Of a stretch of 64,000 nt of DNA, positions 36,301 to 46,559 are shown piece after piece (the first letter of the stretch is position 1; each line of letters opens with the position of its first letter). Where the stretch lies: assembly GCA_000149265.1 (NCBI GenBank), contig CH001357.1:271748-335747 (forward strand). Direction: 5' to 3'. The translations under genes and the position numbers were made by a program. Below the pieces are notes generated by a model. That model worked only from the letters and a program-made list of their open reading frames with translations, was not told the DNA's origin and did not search any database. This stretch comes from Ciona savignyi (Eukaryota > Chordata > Ascidiacea > Phlebobranchia > Cionidae).

Positions 36301-39300
36301 GGATTAACACACGGGCAATCGTCAGATCACCTTGCGCCCACCGTCGGGTTACCGGAACTATTGCAGTGTGTTGTATATGATTTACACTTTCCTTTGGTGT
36401 TCTGCTACAGAAAGGAAATGAAAACGAAGGAAAATTCAGAATGTCTAGATTAGAACATTTATTATGGCGGTCATGCTTGTATTGTATCTAGTACCCACTG
36501 TATTGTTCATTAACATGTATTATAATATTAACACTGGAAGAGCTATATTGGTCCGGCCCGTTGGTCTAATGGTTAAGTGCGTTGTCTTTTAATCAAAAGG
36601 TTGCAGGTGCGAAACTGGTCGCTAGCTAGTCGGTTGTGTCCTTGGGCAAGGCACTTTACGGACATTGCCTGAACCCAGCGGATTAATGGGTTCTATCAAA
36701 TTGAAGGAATATGTAAATCACACACAACACATTGCTATAGCTCCGGTAACCCGACGGTGGGCGCGAGGTGATCTAAAGATTTCCCGTGTGTTAACCTCCT
36801 TGGTTTTCCCATTCACCCGGATAAACATGAATATATCCCATCCTATATTTAACTATTACAAAGGGGATAGATTGTGGGATTGAAACCAGTCGGTGGCAAA
36901 GAAAGAGAGTCTAGTGTTTTTTGCCAGCTTTAAGATAAAAATTTTTTTAAAGTTTGCGATTAAAAAACTTCAATTATAGTTTATTTCCAAAAAAATGGGC
37001 AGTCAGAAAAAGCAATAGAAGCCACAAACACAGTCAGGGGGTTTATTTTAACTCATTGTCTCCATTCTACCTCCAGGCTCCCAATGGACACGAACATAGC
37101 CGGCCATATCATCGAGTCGTCTTCTAGAAACTTCAGTCGTAACCTGGGAAGTTTCCATAACATGGGCCACATGCGCGTTCTTGCTATACTGAAGAAATGA
37201 AAAAGAAGGTAAATACAAAAGAAATTTATAATTTTGTTCAAGATTTATTTATTTTCTCTTAAAAGTTTAGCTTGTGAAAATTGTTATTTTTTTCTTTTCA
37301 AAAAATTGTTTTTCTAATTTGTATTTTTATTGATTCTCACAATTTAATTATTTTGTCTGGTGATTTAAACTTAATGAAAAAATTTTTAATCAAAATTAGT
37401 ATTATTTTTTGTAATTATTTTTTTGCAAAAATATAAAATTAATATACATTTTAAAATAAACTATTTTTTTTGTGTTTTCAAAAAATAGTTTTTCTCATTT
37501 GTATTTTTAGTAATTCTCACAATTTAATAATTTTGTTCTTGGTGTTTAAACTTAATCAAAATTATCATTTTTTTTAATTATTTTTTTTTATTTTTTCACA
37601 ATTTATTCTGTAGGACGTGTTGAACATTAAAATTAATGAAATAATCTCTATTTTTTGTATTTAATTGCAGGAATAGAAGCAAAGTTACAAAAGTATTCAT
37701 TTTTTTTAATTGCATAAATATTACCAACAAAAGTTACGAATCCATTCCCTAGGGCCGTGACATCACAACATACATGGGGTCACCGCTGTGTGCCGTGCGG
37801 GATCCCATATTCTTCCGTTGGCACAAGCACGTCGACAACTTGTACCAATACTGGAACAACAAGGTTAAAACTGACCTGAAGGAAAATGCCCCGCCTGTCA
37901 TAATTGACCCTTGTGATGTCATAATGGTGCCTGGAAGAGAAATGCCAAAANNNNNNNNNNNNNNNNNNNNNNNNNNNNNNNNNNNNNNNNNNNNNNNNNN
38001 NNNNNNNNNNNNNNNNNNNNNNNNNNNNNNNNNNNNNNNNNNNNNNNNNNAACACACGGGCAATCCTCGATCACCTCGCGCCCACCGCCGGGTTACCGGA
38101 GCTATTGCAGTGTGTTGTATATGATAGACCCGTTCCTTCAATTTAGTAGAACCCATTTATCCACTGAGTTTAGGTAATATCTGTTAAGTGTCTTGCCCAA
38201 GGACACAACCGACTAGCTAGCAATAGAAAAGTAACCCAGGTGAGTATTGAACCGAGCACTTTTGTGGTAATGACTTGTTTCTTTGACTACTTGACTATGT
38301 GGGTTGGTTAGGAAATTACAAAAGGTTCGAAACTGGTCGCTAGCTTTGGTTGTGTCCTTGGGCAAGGCACTTAACAGACATTGCCTAAACCCAGCGGATT
38401 AATGGGTTCTACTAAATTAAAGGAATGTGTGAATCATACACAACACACTGCAATAGCTCCGGTGGGCGCGAGGTGATCTGACGATTGCCCGTGTGTTAAC
38501 CCCCTTGAGCTTACCAAATTTAAAGCAATAATGTCCCACCCTATTCAACACACATGTTGTATTTAGATGGGGTGGAAACGACTGGATGAAAACCGATTTC
38601 TCAAACGGGGAAATACAAACCACCCTGAAGAAAGCTGAATTGGCGTTCGAATGGGATTACAAACTGGGTCACGAAGAATTCACTTACTTCCTTAGGTTGA
38701 AGCGAAAGCCAGGCACTGAAGGTAAAGTTGATTAAATGGTTTAAAAAAAACAATTTTTAATTTATTAATTTTCGCAATTTGATAATTTTGTCTGATGATT
38801 TAAGTTTAATTAAAAGTATTATTTTATTTAAATAATTTGTAATTTTATTTTCGGATTTTTTATTTTTTTACCATTTTTTTGTCTGACGATTTGAATGCCA
38901 AATTTGTTAAAATAATTTGTTCTATTTTTTGTATTTAAATAAAAATTTAAAATTGGATGCCTAATCAATCTTTCTAGATATATACAGTGTGGGGTACTTG
39001 ACTCAAATGCAGACAGTTGCGTGAAAAAATAAATCGAAAAAATCAGAAAAAACTTCCAACAAGGACCATCTTGAAGCAACATAAACTTTCATTTAAGATT
39101 TAGACGAATTATGTTATTTTTATGGGAATTTTCTTTTTAATAAAATGCATTGTACTTTTAATAACATAGCGTTATAACAGAATGGCGTTGTATTACAGTT
39201 TTATTAAACTGAAAATATTTTAGTAGAACTCATTATTCCACTGGGTTCAGGCAATGTCTGTTAAGTGCCTTGCTTAAGGACACAACCGACTAGCCAGCGA

Positions 39301-42300
39301 CCAGTTTCGAATCAGTAACCTTTCGGTTCAAAGGCATTGCACTAAACCACCAAACTAACCATTTGGACTAGAGTAAATCTAGATATATTTTTCAATATGA
39401 AGTTAATACAGGGTTGGGCAACATACGGCTAATAAAGTGATTTTGACCGACCCGCAGACTGTATCTAACCAAACCCTGTAATTAAGATATTGAATACTAT
39501 TCATGTAATGATCCGGCCCACTAAGAACTTTATTGCCCCGCGTCTGACTCGCCGACTAGAGAAGTTGCCCACCCCTGAGCTAATAGCTATCTTGTACAGG
39601 TGAATTGAGACTCACTCTTCGATTGTTCATCTGCAAGGAAGAGCATATGAACAACCGGAGACGATGGATTGAAATGGACAAGTTCGTTCACATGTGGGTT
39701 TGGAAGATCTTTATTTTTTGCATGTTAAAAACAAACTAGTTAATTGTTAATATATAAGTAACCATGCTTTGGCCTTAAAATCATAAAATAATTAATCTGC
39801 AATTTTTTCGTTTTTTACAGTGTGTTTATTACTCACTAAAATTTCTCGAAGTATTTAGTATTAGAAAGTTATATTTTATGTTTACATGTGAGTTTGGAAG
39901 ATGTTTCTAAAACTAAAACAAAAGTTATAAGCTAAAACACAAGTTATAATTTGTTAAAAACAAGCTAATTATAATATAAGTAACCATGCTTTGGTCATCA
40001 TGTGACTTTTAAGTTAAATATTAACCTGGAATTCCTTTTAAATTAGTCTTTTACAATGTGTTTATTACTCACTTAAATTTCTTGAACTCTTCAGTATACA
40101 ATTATCCTATTTTATTGCTGTATTTGGAAACACGCAAGGGGTATTATGGCACTGGCAATTGCTAGATTATCACATGCTCACTGTCGGGTTAGCGGGATTA
40201 TTGCAGTGTGTTAGTTGGTTGATACAATAGCTTCAATCGACAACCTACTCATTTGAATCTACTGAAATAAGGAAACCTCTCCAAACCACACAATAATGTT
40301 AAAAAAGAACAAGGAAAAACTAAAAAAGCATGCCGAAAGTGGCTTGGTTGAATATCGAACCCATACCCATTGATTTTGATCCCAGAATGCCGGCGAAAAT
40401 GAAGCAATGTGTTGTGAAGAGATTGGATCGCGAGTCGTCTGTCATCAAACGCTCGCATGACGCAACTAACAAGAGCGACGAAGCTAAACAACCGTCCATA
40501 GAGATCAAACAAGGAAACTGCGACTGCGGGTGGCCGTACTCTATGCTGCTACCGCGTGGTGACAAGGTGGGCATTAAATGTCTAATTTATTACAAATCTT
40601 TATCGATTTAATGAGTATAATAAACTCCTTAATAATAATAATGAGAATCACAGATTACAAGGTCGGTTTCCACATTTTATTTGGTCACCCTTATTTATTC
40701 CTGAGCTGGTATTAATAAAGGATTTATAACACAAGTATTCATTAGAAATACCACATGCCTATGGTCAGGTTACCACAGCTATTGCAGAGTTTTACAATTG
40801 GCAATGGTTTGGTGATTTTGTTAAAATCTTGGCGGTTTATTCTGACGTATTAAACAGTGATTCCCAAGCTTTTTTCTCATACCTATTATGCTTTTGTACA
40901 TTCTTGTTCACCACCTAAGTAACATCTGACAAGAATATCTCAAATGTAGCTGTATTATAGTTTTTGTTACATCATAAAAGTTTAAAACCTCTACTTAAAG
41001 GTGAATAAAATACACCATTGCAAATTACTGGAAGTTTAAATCTTGTAACTTTGTAAGTATGCTAAGGTTATTTACATGTCACCTGAAATGCTATCACATA
41101 CAACCAGTGTCACTCGTACTACAGTTTGTGAAAAACTGTAGTAAAACACATGACCAAAAAGGGCAGATTTTATGCAGTATAAATTTATGTTTTTATTCTT
41201 TTTTTTTAATTACGTTAACAATATTTAGAATAAATCATAAAAAAATTAGGTTAACAATAAAAAAACAATATTTTAAAAAAAGATTTTTTTCGTACAGAAC
41301 GGCGAAAAATGGCTGCTTGGAGTCTACGTCAGCGATGCAAATAACGACGAGATCAATGTTTGCGCCTCGTGTGGCAGTATGAGCTACTGCGGGACGGAGG
41401 ACCAGGTTTATCCCGACAAAATGATCATGGGTTACCCGTTCGCAACCCCCATGGCAATAAACAACAAAGTGGTGAGTAGTCTGTTGCGTTTTCAAGGTTT
41501 TTTTAAAAATTGAGCACATGAAAACGCAAATATATTTGAATATAGCAAGAAAAAACACCAAAATAACAGTGGGTATGTTATGCCATGTTACACAAGTCTA
41601 AGTGAATTTTTGATTGGAAACTCATTATTACCATCGTAAAGTGGAAACTTAGAATAGGATATTCATCTTTATCCCCGTGAATGGAAAAACCAAGGGGGTT
41701 AACATACGGGCAATCGTCAGATCACCTCGCGCCAACCATAGCGTTACCGGATCTATTTCAGTGTGTTGTATATGATAGGAGTAACGGGCTTTTATGGCCT
41801 ACATTCCTAGTTCCAGGGCTACCATGGACCCACCCATACTAATGTAATCATAACTGGAAAACTCAAAGACTGTTATAATATGCAGACCAGAGGTCGGCAA
41901 CCTTTAAAACGTAGTGTACCATTTCATGAATTATATCATAATGAAAATAATTTTTCGTGGCAACCATTGTTGTGTGCGATTTACATACTACCCAATTTAA
42001 ATATTACTAAGTAATGCGGTTGTTAGGAAGTCTGTTGATTTGCATGCTTTACGAATGTAGGACTGTTGATTTTGTGCAGTGTATACAGTTTGAGTCGTAG
42101 ACAGCTTGAGTTTGCACATAAAATATAGATTTTGTATGCGCATATCACGCGGCAGGCCATGAAAAAATTGTGAGACGCGGGCAAGGGTTGCCGACCCCTG
42201 TGTACGATTAACTCCTGCCAATTGCATTCACGAATCACATCACCCCTCTGGTTGCCCATCCAGTTAGTCTGGTGGTTTAGTGCGACGCCTTTCAACCGAA

Positions 42301-43889
42301 GGGTTGCAGGTGCAAAACTGGTTGCTAACTGGTCGGTTGTGTCCTTGCGCAAGGCACTTCACGGACATTGCCTGAACCCCACGAAAATATGCATCAAACC
42401 CCACCATCACCGCCTCCCACCATCCAGGTATCGATCTCAGATGCTGCGTCTCAGCTCGACAACTTCTGCATCACCCCGTTCACGATCCGGAACGATCATC
42501 CGTTCGTCAAACCTGCTCCTGTGATCCCTCCCATCCCTGTGGAGGAGGAGGAGGATACTCCTCTTCCTCTGTACTCACCACTAAATGTCCTCGGAGAGTT
42601 TGGTTCATCAGGATACAGGTAAGCGGGGGAATTGGTGGGTGAGCGGGTGAGTAAGGCGGGTGGGTAAGAGAAAGAGGGGGGTACTGGGGGTTTAGGGTTT
42701 ACTTGGAAGGGTAATGGTTTAGGTGGTAAGGTCCGAAAGGGGTTAGGGTTAGGGTTCTGTTAGTTTGAGCGCTTATTAAACAACACTGTTTATGAACACC
42801 TGGAAATCTTACCCCACAGGGAAAATACGACATGGTAAGGGGGTAGATTGGGTGGTTGGGTGGGTAAACTCCCTTCAATATGGGATAGTGGGTATTTCCC
42901 TGCAACATAAATATGTAGGTATTCACCTGCAAAATGGGTTGGTGGTTATTCCCCTACAACATGGGTAAACAACCCCCCCCACAGTCGAAGCAGACTCACC
43001 GGACGCCTTCGCGTTCTACTCGACGACACCGACTTCCACCAGATGGGGGTAGAGAGGGTGCGTGTCGTGTTCAAAGGCCGGAGCGATCAAGCTTACAACA
43101 TCACCAACGTCAGAATCGCACTCAGAATGGGGAATACCCTAAACATAGACCCGAAATGCAATGTAGACGTGAAGTTCAAGGGAGCGAATGAGGCAGAGGT
43201 TCCCATGGAGGGGTTGATGTCCGATGAGCTCGTGTTGCCGTAAGTGGAAATAGTTGGTTTGTTGGTAATATAATGCATAGGGTGTTTTAATTGTGATGTT
43301 ATGATCGTGGTTATGTTGGTTTTATGATTTTAAATCAAAGTTTGCAATTTTTACCGTTTTCTCCGGGTTGTCAGATGAAAACTATAGACAAATCCTTTAT
43401 TATGATTTCCCTACACACCAGAAAACAAAATATAAGAACAACCGATCAGCTAGCGGCAGGTTTCGATCTAATGATCCGGTGATTACACAAAATTAAAACA
43501 CATTATTTAGTGCTCTTCCAATAAGCTAACTGACTGTACAAGAACTGACTATTTTCCCTTTGGTATTCCCCTTGCATACTTACACTGTGTAAGAACTGGG
43601 TATTTCCCCTTGCATACTTACGCTGTATAAGAACTGGGTATTCTTGTGCTCACGCGGCTCACGCCCCATAACACGCAGAGTGAAGACGGGTGGAGAAAAC
43701 GACTACTGGTTGACCTTCACCCTGGGCAGCCCGGGGTGTTTCGGCCTCGCTGAGAACCACAATCGAACCAACACGTACCGTCTCAACAAGAACTTCGTGG
43801 AAGAGGCCACCGTCAACGATGACTGGGAGATGTTTCAGGAGCATGTCAAGCAGTTCAACAACATCTACTGTGTGGATTGCCTTGTTTGA
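21046..43889 (+). CDS. metzincin-phenoloxidase fusion gene, 27 exons
   Basis: Exons: 21046-21100, 22327-22477, 22762-22999, 23894-24070, 24674-24864, 25659-25786, 26781-26917, 27517-27696, 28401-28529, 28987-29188, 30245-30303, 31121-31411, 32285-32471, 33848-33971, 34502-34714, 35225-35362, 35433-35565, 35933-36123, 37077-37208, 37753 to the gap at 37951, 38567-38721, 39600-39693, 40329-40566, 41298-41471, 42428-42618, 42985-43239, 43679-43889. Every junction has AG/GT borders and matching phase, except one single-base frameshift in exon 19 and the gap. No internal exon begins with an initiator ATG or carries a terminal stop between the protease half and the copper half, so one product of about 1.5 thousand residues is the simplest reading. 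It has no signal peptide. Two genes with cryptic end exons between 29.2 and 33.8 kb remain possible. Confidence 0.65.
23350..23585 (+). repeat. tRNA-derived SINE
   Basis: Forward copy in intron 3 of the fusion gene. A reverse copy follows at 23650-23825 and stops about 70 bases before exon 4. Confidence 0.8.
24905..25185. repeat. tandem SINE-derived repeat, about 115 bp
   Basis: The blocks 'gtcttacgataccagtgaat' (24936, 25052) and a diverged 'gttttacga' (25163) recur at about 111-116 bp with 'taactccagcaactcgactg'. The sequence is a diverged version of the SINE 3' half, as in the 25874 array. Confidence 0.7.
25874..26340. repeat. 109-bp tandem array derived from the SINE 3' half
   Basis: Four full units spaced exactly 109 bp (starts 25874, 25983, 26092, 26201, and a partial at 26310). 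The unit holds 'ggagctattacagtgtgtgg' and 'cctcgtggatgggaagccag', which match the reversed SINE blocks 'ggagctattgcagtgtgttg' and 'cccgtgaatgggaaaaccaa'. It lies in intron 6, just after the zinc-site exon. The long open frames here are a by-product of the array. Confidence 0.9.
29200..29488 (-). repeat. tRNA-derived SINE, full length, reverse
   Basis: It starts 12 bases after the donor of exon 10, with tail 'gataggatattcatctttat' and a complete head at the far end. A second reverse copy, truncated, is at 29565-29740. Confidence 0.85.
29903..30185. repeat. (AATAATAACCAAAA)-type low-complexity array
   Basis: Roughly a dozen irregular copies of 'aaataataaccaaaaaatg' and 'aataataaccagaaaaata', ending near a C run at 30197. 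It lies in intron 10, ending about 45 bases before exon 11. Open frames of Asn/Gln/Lys on one strand are artefacts of the repeat. Confidence 0.9.
31121..41471 (+). CDS. phenoloxidase/hemocyanin-type type-3 copper module
   Basis: Exons 12-24 carry the three hemocyanin-superfamily domains. Exons 12-15 hold a basic linker and the helical N-domain, with FDTDHREKAETFISELER and REVNDIMYRYVIEAYMVHSK. Copper site A is FHHNHWHAVY with MHAQM (three His) in exons 16-17. Copper site B is FHNMGH in exon 19 and RDPIFFRWHKHVDN in exon 20. All six copper histidines are therefore present, so dioxygen binding and o-phenol oxidation are plausible. Exons 21-24 form the C-terminal beta domain, with RRRWIEMDKF, CDCGWPYSMLLPRG and YPDKMIMGYPF. 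The CGWP motif is kept, but the Gln/Glu needed for the thioester variant is replaced. Closest known proteins are arthropod prophenoloxidases and tunicate phenoloxidases. Confidence 0.88.
31518..31784. mobile_element. hAT-type MITE, copy 2
   Basis: Termini 'caggggtcgacaacctgcgg' and 'aaagattgttgacccct'. The interior is shared with 4251-4503. The flanking 8-mers 'gcgtagcc' and 'gcctaacc' match at six positions, a possible decayed target-site duplication. It lies in intron 12. Confidence 0.75.
32471..32935. repeat. tandem repeat of about 140 bp starting at a splice donor
   Basis: 'gactaagaaataagagaccg' or a close variant recurs at 32501, 32642, 32775 and about 32918. The first unit begins in the donor of exon 13 (gtaagatatttctg), and later units repeat the neighbouring 'tagatatttct' sequence. 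Confidence 0.8.
33505..33792 (+). repeat. tRNA-derived SINE, full length
   Basis: Complete forward copy from head 'ccggttagtctggtggttta' to tail 'ataaacatgaatatccttt', ending about 55 bases before exon 14. Confidence 0.88.
34200..34530 (+). repeat. repeated copies of an intron-exon boundary
   Basis: The acceptor and first bases of exon 15 (34502) have two diverged upstream copies: 'cactacagtgcgttccac' (about 34211) and 'cacaattcagcgcgtttaat' (about 34314). The shared A-rich lead 'agcggaaaaaatacct' precedes both the first copy and the real site. The second copy reads NAFNGFDT and then a stop, so splicing there would truncate the protein. Confidence 0.7.
34736..35018 (+). repeat. tRNA-derived SINE, full length
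   Basis: Forward copy starting 22 bases after the donor of exon 15, complete with head, body and 'ataaaatgaatatcctat' tail. Confidence 0.88.
36551..36846 (+). repeat. tRNA-derived SINE, reference copy
   Basis: This is the clearest copy of the main repeat. The head has a box A ('ttggtctaatggttaagtgc'), an anticodon-like hairpin around 'cttttaatcaaaag', and a box B ('ggttgcaggtgcgaaac'), so it derives from a tRNA gene. The body holds 'ttgggcaaggcact', 'cagcggattaatgggttcta', 'ctccggtaacccgacggtgg' and 'cgcgaggtgatct'. It ends 'ataaacatgaatat' plus a short tail of cctat units. Further copies not listed separately, forward: 6322-6565, 10155-10415, 24185-24395, 25310-25557, 27115-27350, 32040-32260, 38320-38512, 42256-42385, 46372-46560, 61475-61570; reverse: 4685-4950, 6100-6300, 21915-22120, 36265-36405, 38051-38225, 39215-39365, 41650-41785, 44690-44925. 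No reverse transcriptase partner is in the window. Confidence 0.9.
37951..38050. other. assembly gap of 100 N
   Basis: A placeholder gap inside the fusion gene. It truncates exon 20 after REMPK and hides the short start of the third hemocyanin domain. A reverse SINE fragment begins directly after it. Confidence 0.95.
39409..39577. mobile_element. short hAT-type MITE with near-perfect TSD
   Basis: Termini 'cagggttgggcaac' and 'gttgcccacccctg'. Flanks 'agttaata' (39401-39408) and 'agctaata' (39578-39585) differ by one base, consistent with an 8-bp target-site duplication. It lies 22 bases before exon 22. Confidence 0.85.
41888..42200. mobile_element. hAT-type MITE
   Basis: Termini 'cagaggtcggcaacc' and 'ggttgccgacccctg' are inverted repeats with one mismatch. 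No target-site duplication is obvious. It lies in intron 24. Confidence 0.75.
42428..43889 (+). CDS. C-terminal extension of the fusion gene
   Basis: Exons 25-27 follow the phenoloxidase core in frame (phase 0, then 2, 2) and end in TGA 43887-43889. They encode a Pro/Glu-rich hinge (APVIPPIPVEEEEDTP) and then a beta-rich segment with GRFRVLLDDTDFHQMG, RVRVVFKGRSDQAYNITNVR and YWLTFTLGSPGCFGL, ending NIYCVDCLV. Arthropod prophenoloxidases normally stop soon after the YPDxxxMGYPF motif, so about 215 extra residues are unusual. I do not recognise a family. It could be a separate gene whose first exon is missed, but no initiating ATG precedes exon 25 in frame. Confidence 0.65.
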
Positions 43890-44153
43890 TTGGGATGTCA
43901 TGGATTGCCTTGTTTGATTGTGATGTCATGGATTGCCTTGTTTGATTATCATATCATGGATTGCCTTGTTTGATTGTGATGTCATGGATTGCCTTGTTTG
44001 ATTGTGATGTCATGGATTGCCTTGTTTGATTGTGATGTCATGGATTGCCTTGTTTGATTGTGATGTCATGGATTGCCTTGTTTGATTGTGATGTCATGGA
44101 TTGCCTTGTTTGATTGTGATGTCATGGATTGCCTTGTTTGATTGTGATGTCAT
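43874..44153. repeat. 28-bp minisatellite starting at the stop codon
   Basis: Ten copies of 'ggattgccttgtttgatt' in a 28-bp unit. The first copy is the coding end of the fusion gene (Asp-Cys-Leu-Val-stop), and each further unit repeats that coding end plus a 'gtgatgtcat' spacer. Units are almost identical, so the expansion is recent. Confidence 0.95.
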
Positions 44154-44154
44154 A

Positions 44155-45590
44155 GTCATGGTTATGTTATCACTTTTTTATGTTGTAAATTTAAATCAAA
44201 GTTCACAATTACCTGCTCATTGATATCAAACATGAATATCCTAATCTGACCTTTTGCCAGTAGAATCGAAAATGTATTCCTTTAGAATACACCCATAACT
44301 GTATAACCAGCTGTGTATTATACTGCAAACCTATTATTAGCAAGATGCCTGTGCTTTGTAGCGTGTTGCTTTTTCAGTAGTGCAGACGCATAGTTTACAA
44401 TCACCGCTCTCACATATGCAAACAACCCTACGTTGTCTTTGTAAAATATCGCCTTAAAATCACTTGTTACAATCAAAAAAAAGTTTTGCACACTTTCACC
44501 TTTCAGCTGTATATCGCATTCAACCATTTTTAATCACTGCTGAAATAAACTTAAGCGAGAGCCATTTATGCATTTGGCTGTGTTTAATTTTTTTAAATTT
44601 TGACGGCTGTTGTTTTGCTATTATTGTTCGGTAACTGACTAAAATTAAGAAGCAAAACTAATCTTAATATATCCAGCAATATAGAAAGTTCAAAACCAAG
44701 GGGGTAAACACATAGGCAATCGCCAGATCACCTCGCGCCCACCGTCGGAAAAGGCGACGCGCTAAATAACTGAACATTGACCTATTGCAACACTTAGTTT
44801 AGTTGCAATGTCCGCTAAGTGTTTTGCTCAGGGGCACAACCGACTAGCTAGCAACCAGTCTCGATCCTACAATCCTTTGGTTGAAAGGTGACCAGCTAAC
44901 CCACGAAGCTAATTGACTGGAAAAATAAAACCTAACCATTAACACAAGCAACTATCTACAAATGGTTCCGATCCCCCAATCTTCCCATCACTGTACTGTG
45001 CGAACAAACAAATGTAGTCTAAGGCACCTTATGCTCTGGTCGATTAGCTTGGTGAATTATTGCATCGGCTTTCAGAAAAAGGATAGCAGTTTCGAAACTG
45101 ATCGCTACGTCTTTGGGCAAGGCACTTAAAAGACAACGCCTAAAGCCAGTGAATAAGTTAATTCTACCAAACCAAAGAAACATCATCATACACAATGCAC
45201 TGCAATCACTCTGGTAACCCAATAGTGGGCGTAAGGTAATCTGGTAATTACCCATGCATTAACATCCCTTGCCTTTCCCATTCACGGGGATAAACATGAA
45301 TATCCTATAGTCATTATTGTTTCTTTTATTTAACACAATAAAGTAATAGCAGAATGTGATTACACTGTGTGCGACAACATACTTATTTTACTTCAAGTTA
45401 TCCAGTAATCATAACATTTGTCTCTATCAAATAACCCTTCAATCCCATACAAAACTTGAATTTCCAAATAGAAAAACGCAAGATGAGGATGTGAAATAAG
45501 TTTTTAAAATCCTGGTTAAATCTGTTATGGGGAAGATATTATTCTGCACAGTGTATTCGCACATTCACAAAAACATGGCGCCAGCGATAA
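44155..45590. other. intergenic stretch
   Basis: No exon is seen. It contains a candidate poly(A) signal for the fusion gene (aataaa, 44544-44549), a decayed reverse SINE (44690-44925) and a forward SINE (45035-45310). Confidence 0.5.
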
Positions 45591-45591
45591 C

Positions 45592-45729
45592 TCATTCGTC
45601 GTAAACCATCTGTTCAGGACCATGTATGACCAAGACACGTCGTACAGCTTGCTGAGTATGCGGGTATTCCTGGCTGATTCGATCCAGTATGTTCACCATG
45701 TGGTTCATACGATCGTCCTGTTTTTGCAG
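45592..45729 (-). CDS. orphan terminal exon of a minus-strand gene
   Basis: On the minus strand an acceptor (ctcccatacag) is followed by 45 open codons and TGA (45592-45594). The product runs LQKQDDRMNHMVNILDRISQ and ends VIHGPEQMVYDE. It is rich in polar residues and looks like an amphipathic helix. GC content is much higher than in the surrounding AT-rich DNA. A possible poly(A) signal (aataaa, minus strand) lies about 260 bases further on. No upstream exons could be identified, so the gene is unknown and the call is tentative. Confidence 0.4.
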   Translation of the reverse strand: MQKQDDRMNHMVNILDRISQEYPHTQQAVRRVLVIHGPEQMVYDE

Positions 45730-45811
45730 CTGTATGGGAGGAATTAAGTTGGGGGTAGGAATTGTATGCATAAAGAGTTGCTGACTGTATGTCCAGTTGG
45801 TTCAATTGGTA

Positions 45812-46052
45812 AGTCCGATTAATTAGCTTCGTGGGTTAGTGCGTCGCCTTTCAGCCGAAGGGTTGCAGGTGCGAAACTGATCGCTATTTAGTCGGTTGTG
45901 TCTCTAAAGGAATATCTAAGGTATACACAACACACCGCAATAGGACCGGTAATCCAACGGTGGGCGCTAGGTGATCTGATAATTACCAATGTAAAAACGC
46001 CGCTTGCGTTTTCCCATTCACGGCGATAAACATGAATATCCTATATATAGCT
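45812..46052 (+). repeat. tRNA-derived SINE
   Basis: Forward copy with head 'attagcttcgtgggttagtg' and a short internal deletion. It lies upstream (on the minus strand) of the orphan exon, within its putative intron. Confidence 0.8.
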
Positions 46053-46559
46053 TCAGTAGGCAATCCAAAGGCCGTGGGTCTAAAACCCGACCAAAGCATT
46101 TTGGTTGGTTGGTTTAATCGGTAGACCGACAGATTAGCTTTGTGGTTTAGTAGCCTTCCGTATACTTGCGTTTTCCCATTCACGAGAATAACCATGAACA
46201 TGTACACGAAAGAGGCGAACGAGTTTCGGTTGCGTCACGCTTGATTTGTTTTAATACCTACGAAACTTGTTCCATTTAAAACGGGAATAACTAAAAGCGC
46301 AATATAGGATGGTTATGGTGTGATAGTAGTAAAGAACGTCTGTTATAAATTGTCCTACCATATGTAGGCACATATGAACCCAGCGAATTAATGGGTTTTA
46401 CCAAATTGAAAGAACGTTTGAATCATACACAACACACTGCAATAGCTTTGGTAACCCGACGAGTGGGCGCGAGGTGATCTTACCGATTGCCCCGTGTGTT
46501 AACCCCCCTTGTTTTTTTAGGTATAATCACGGGGATAAACATGAATATTCTATCCTATC

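Noticed and set aside
37749..38156. Frames running through the N gap
   Set aside because: The unknown bases are read as open; only the plus-strand part before 37951 has support, as exon 20.
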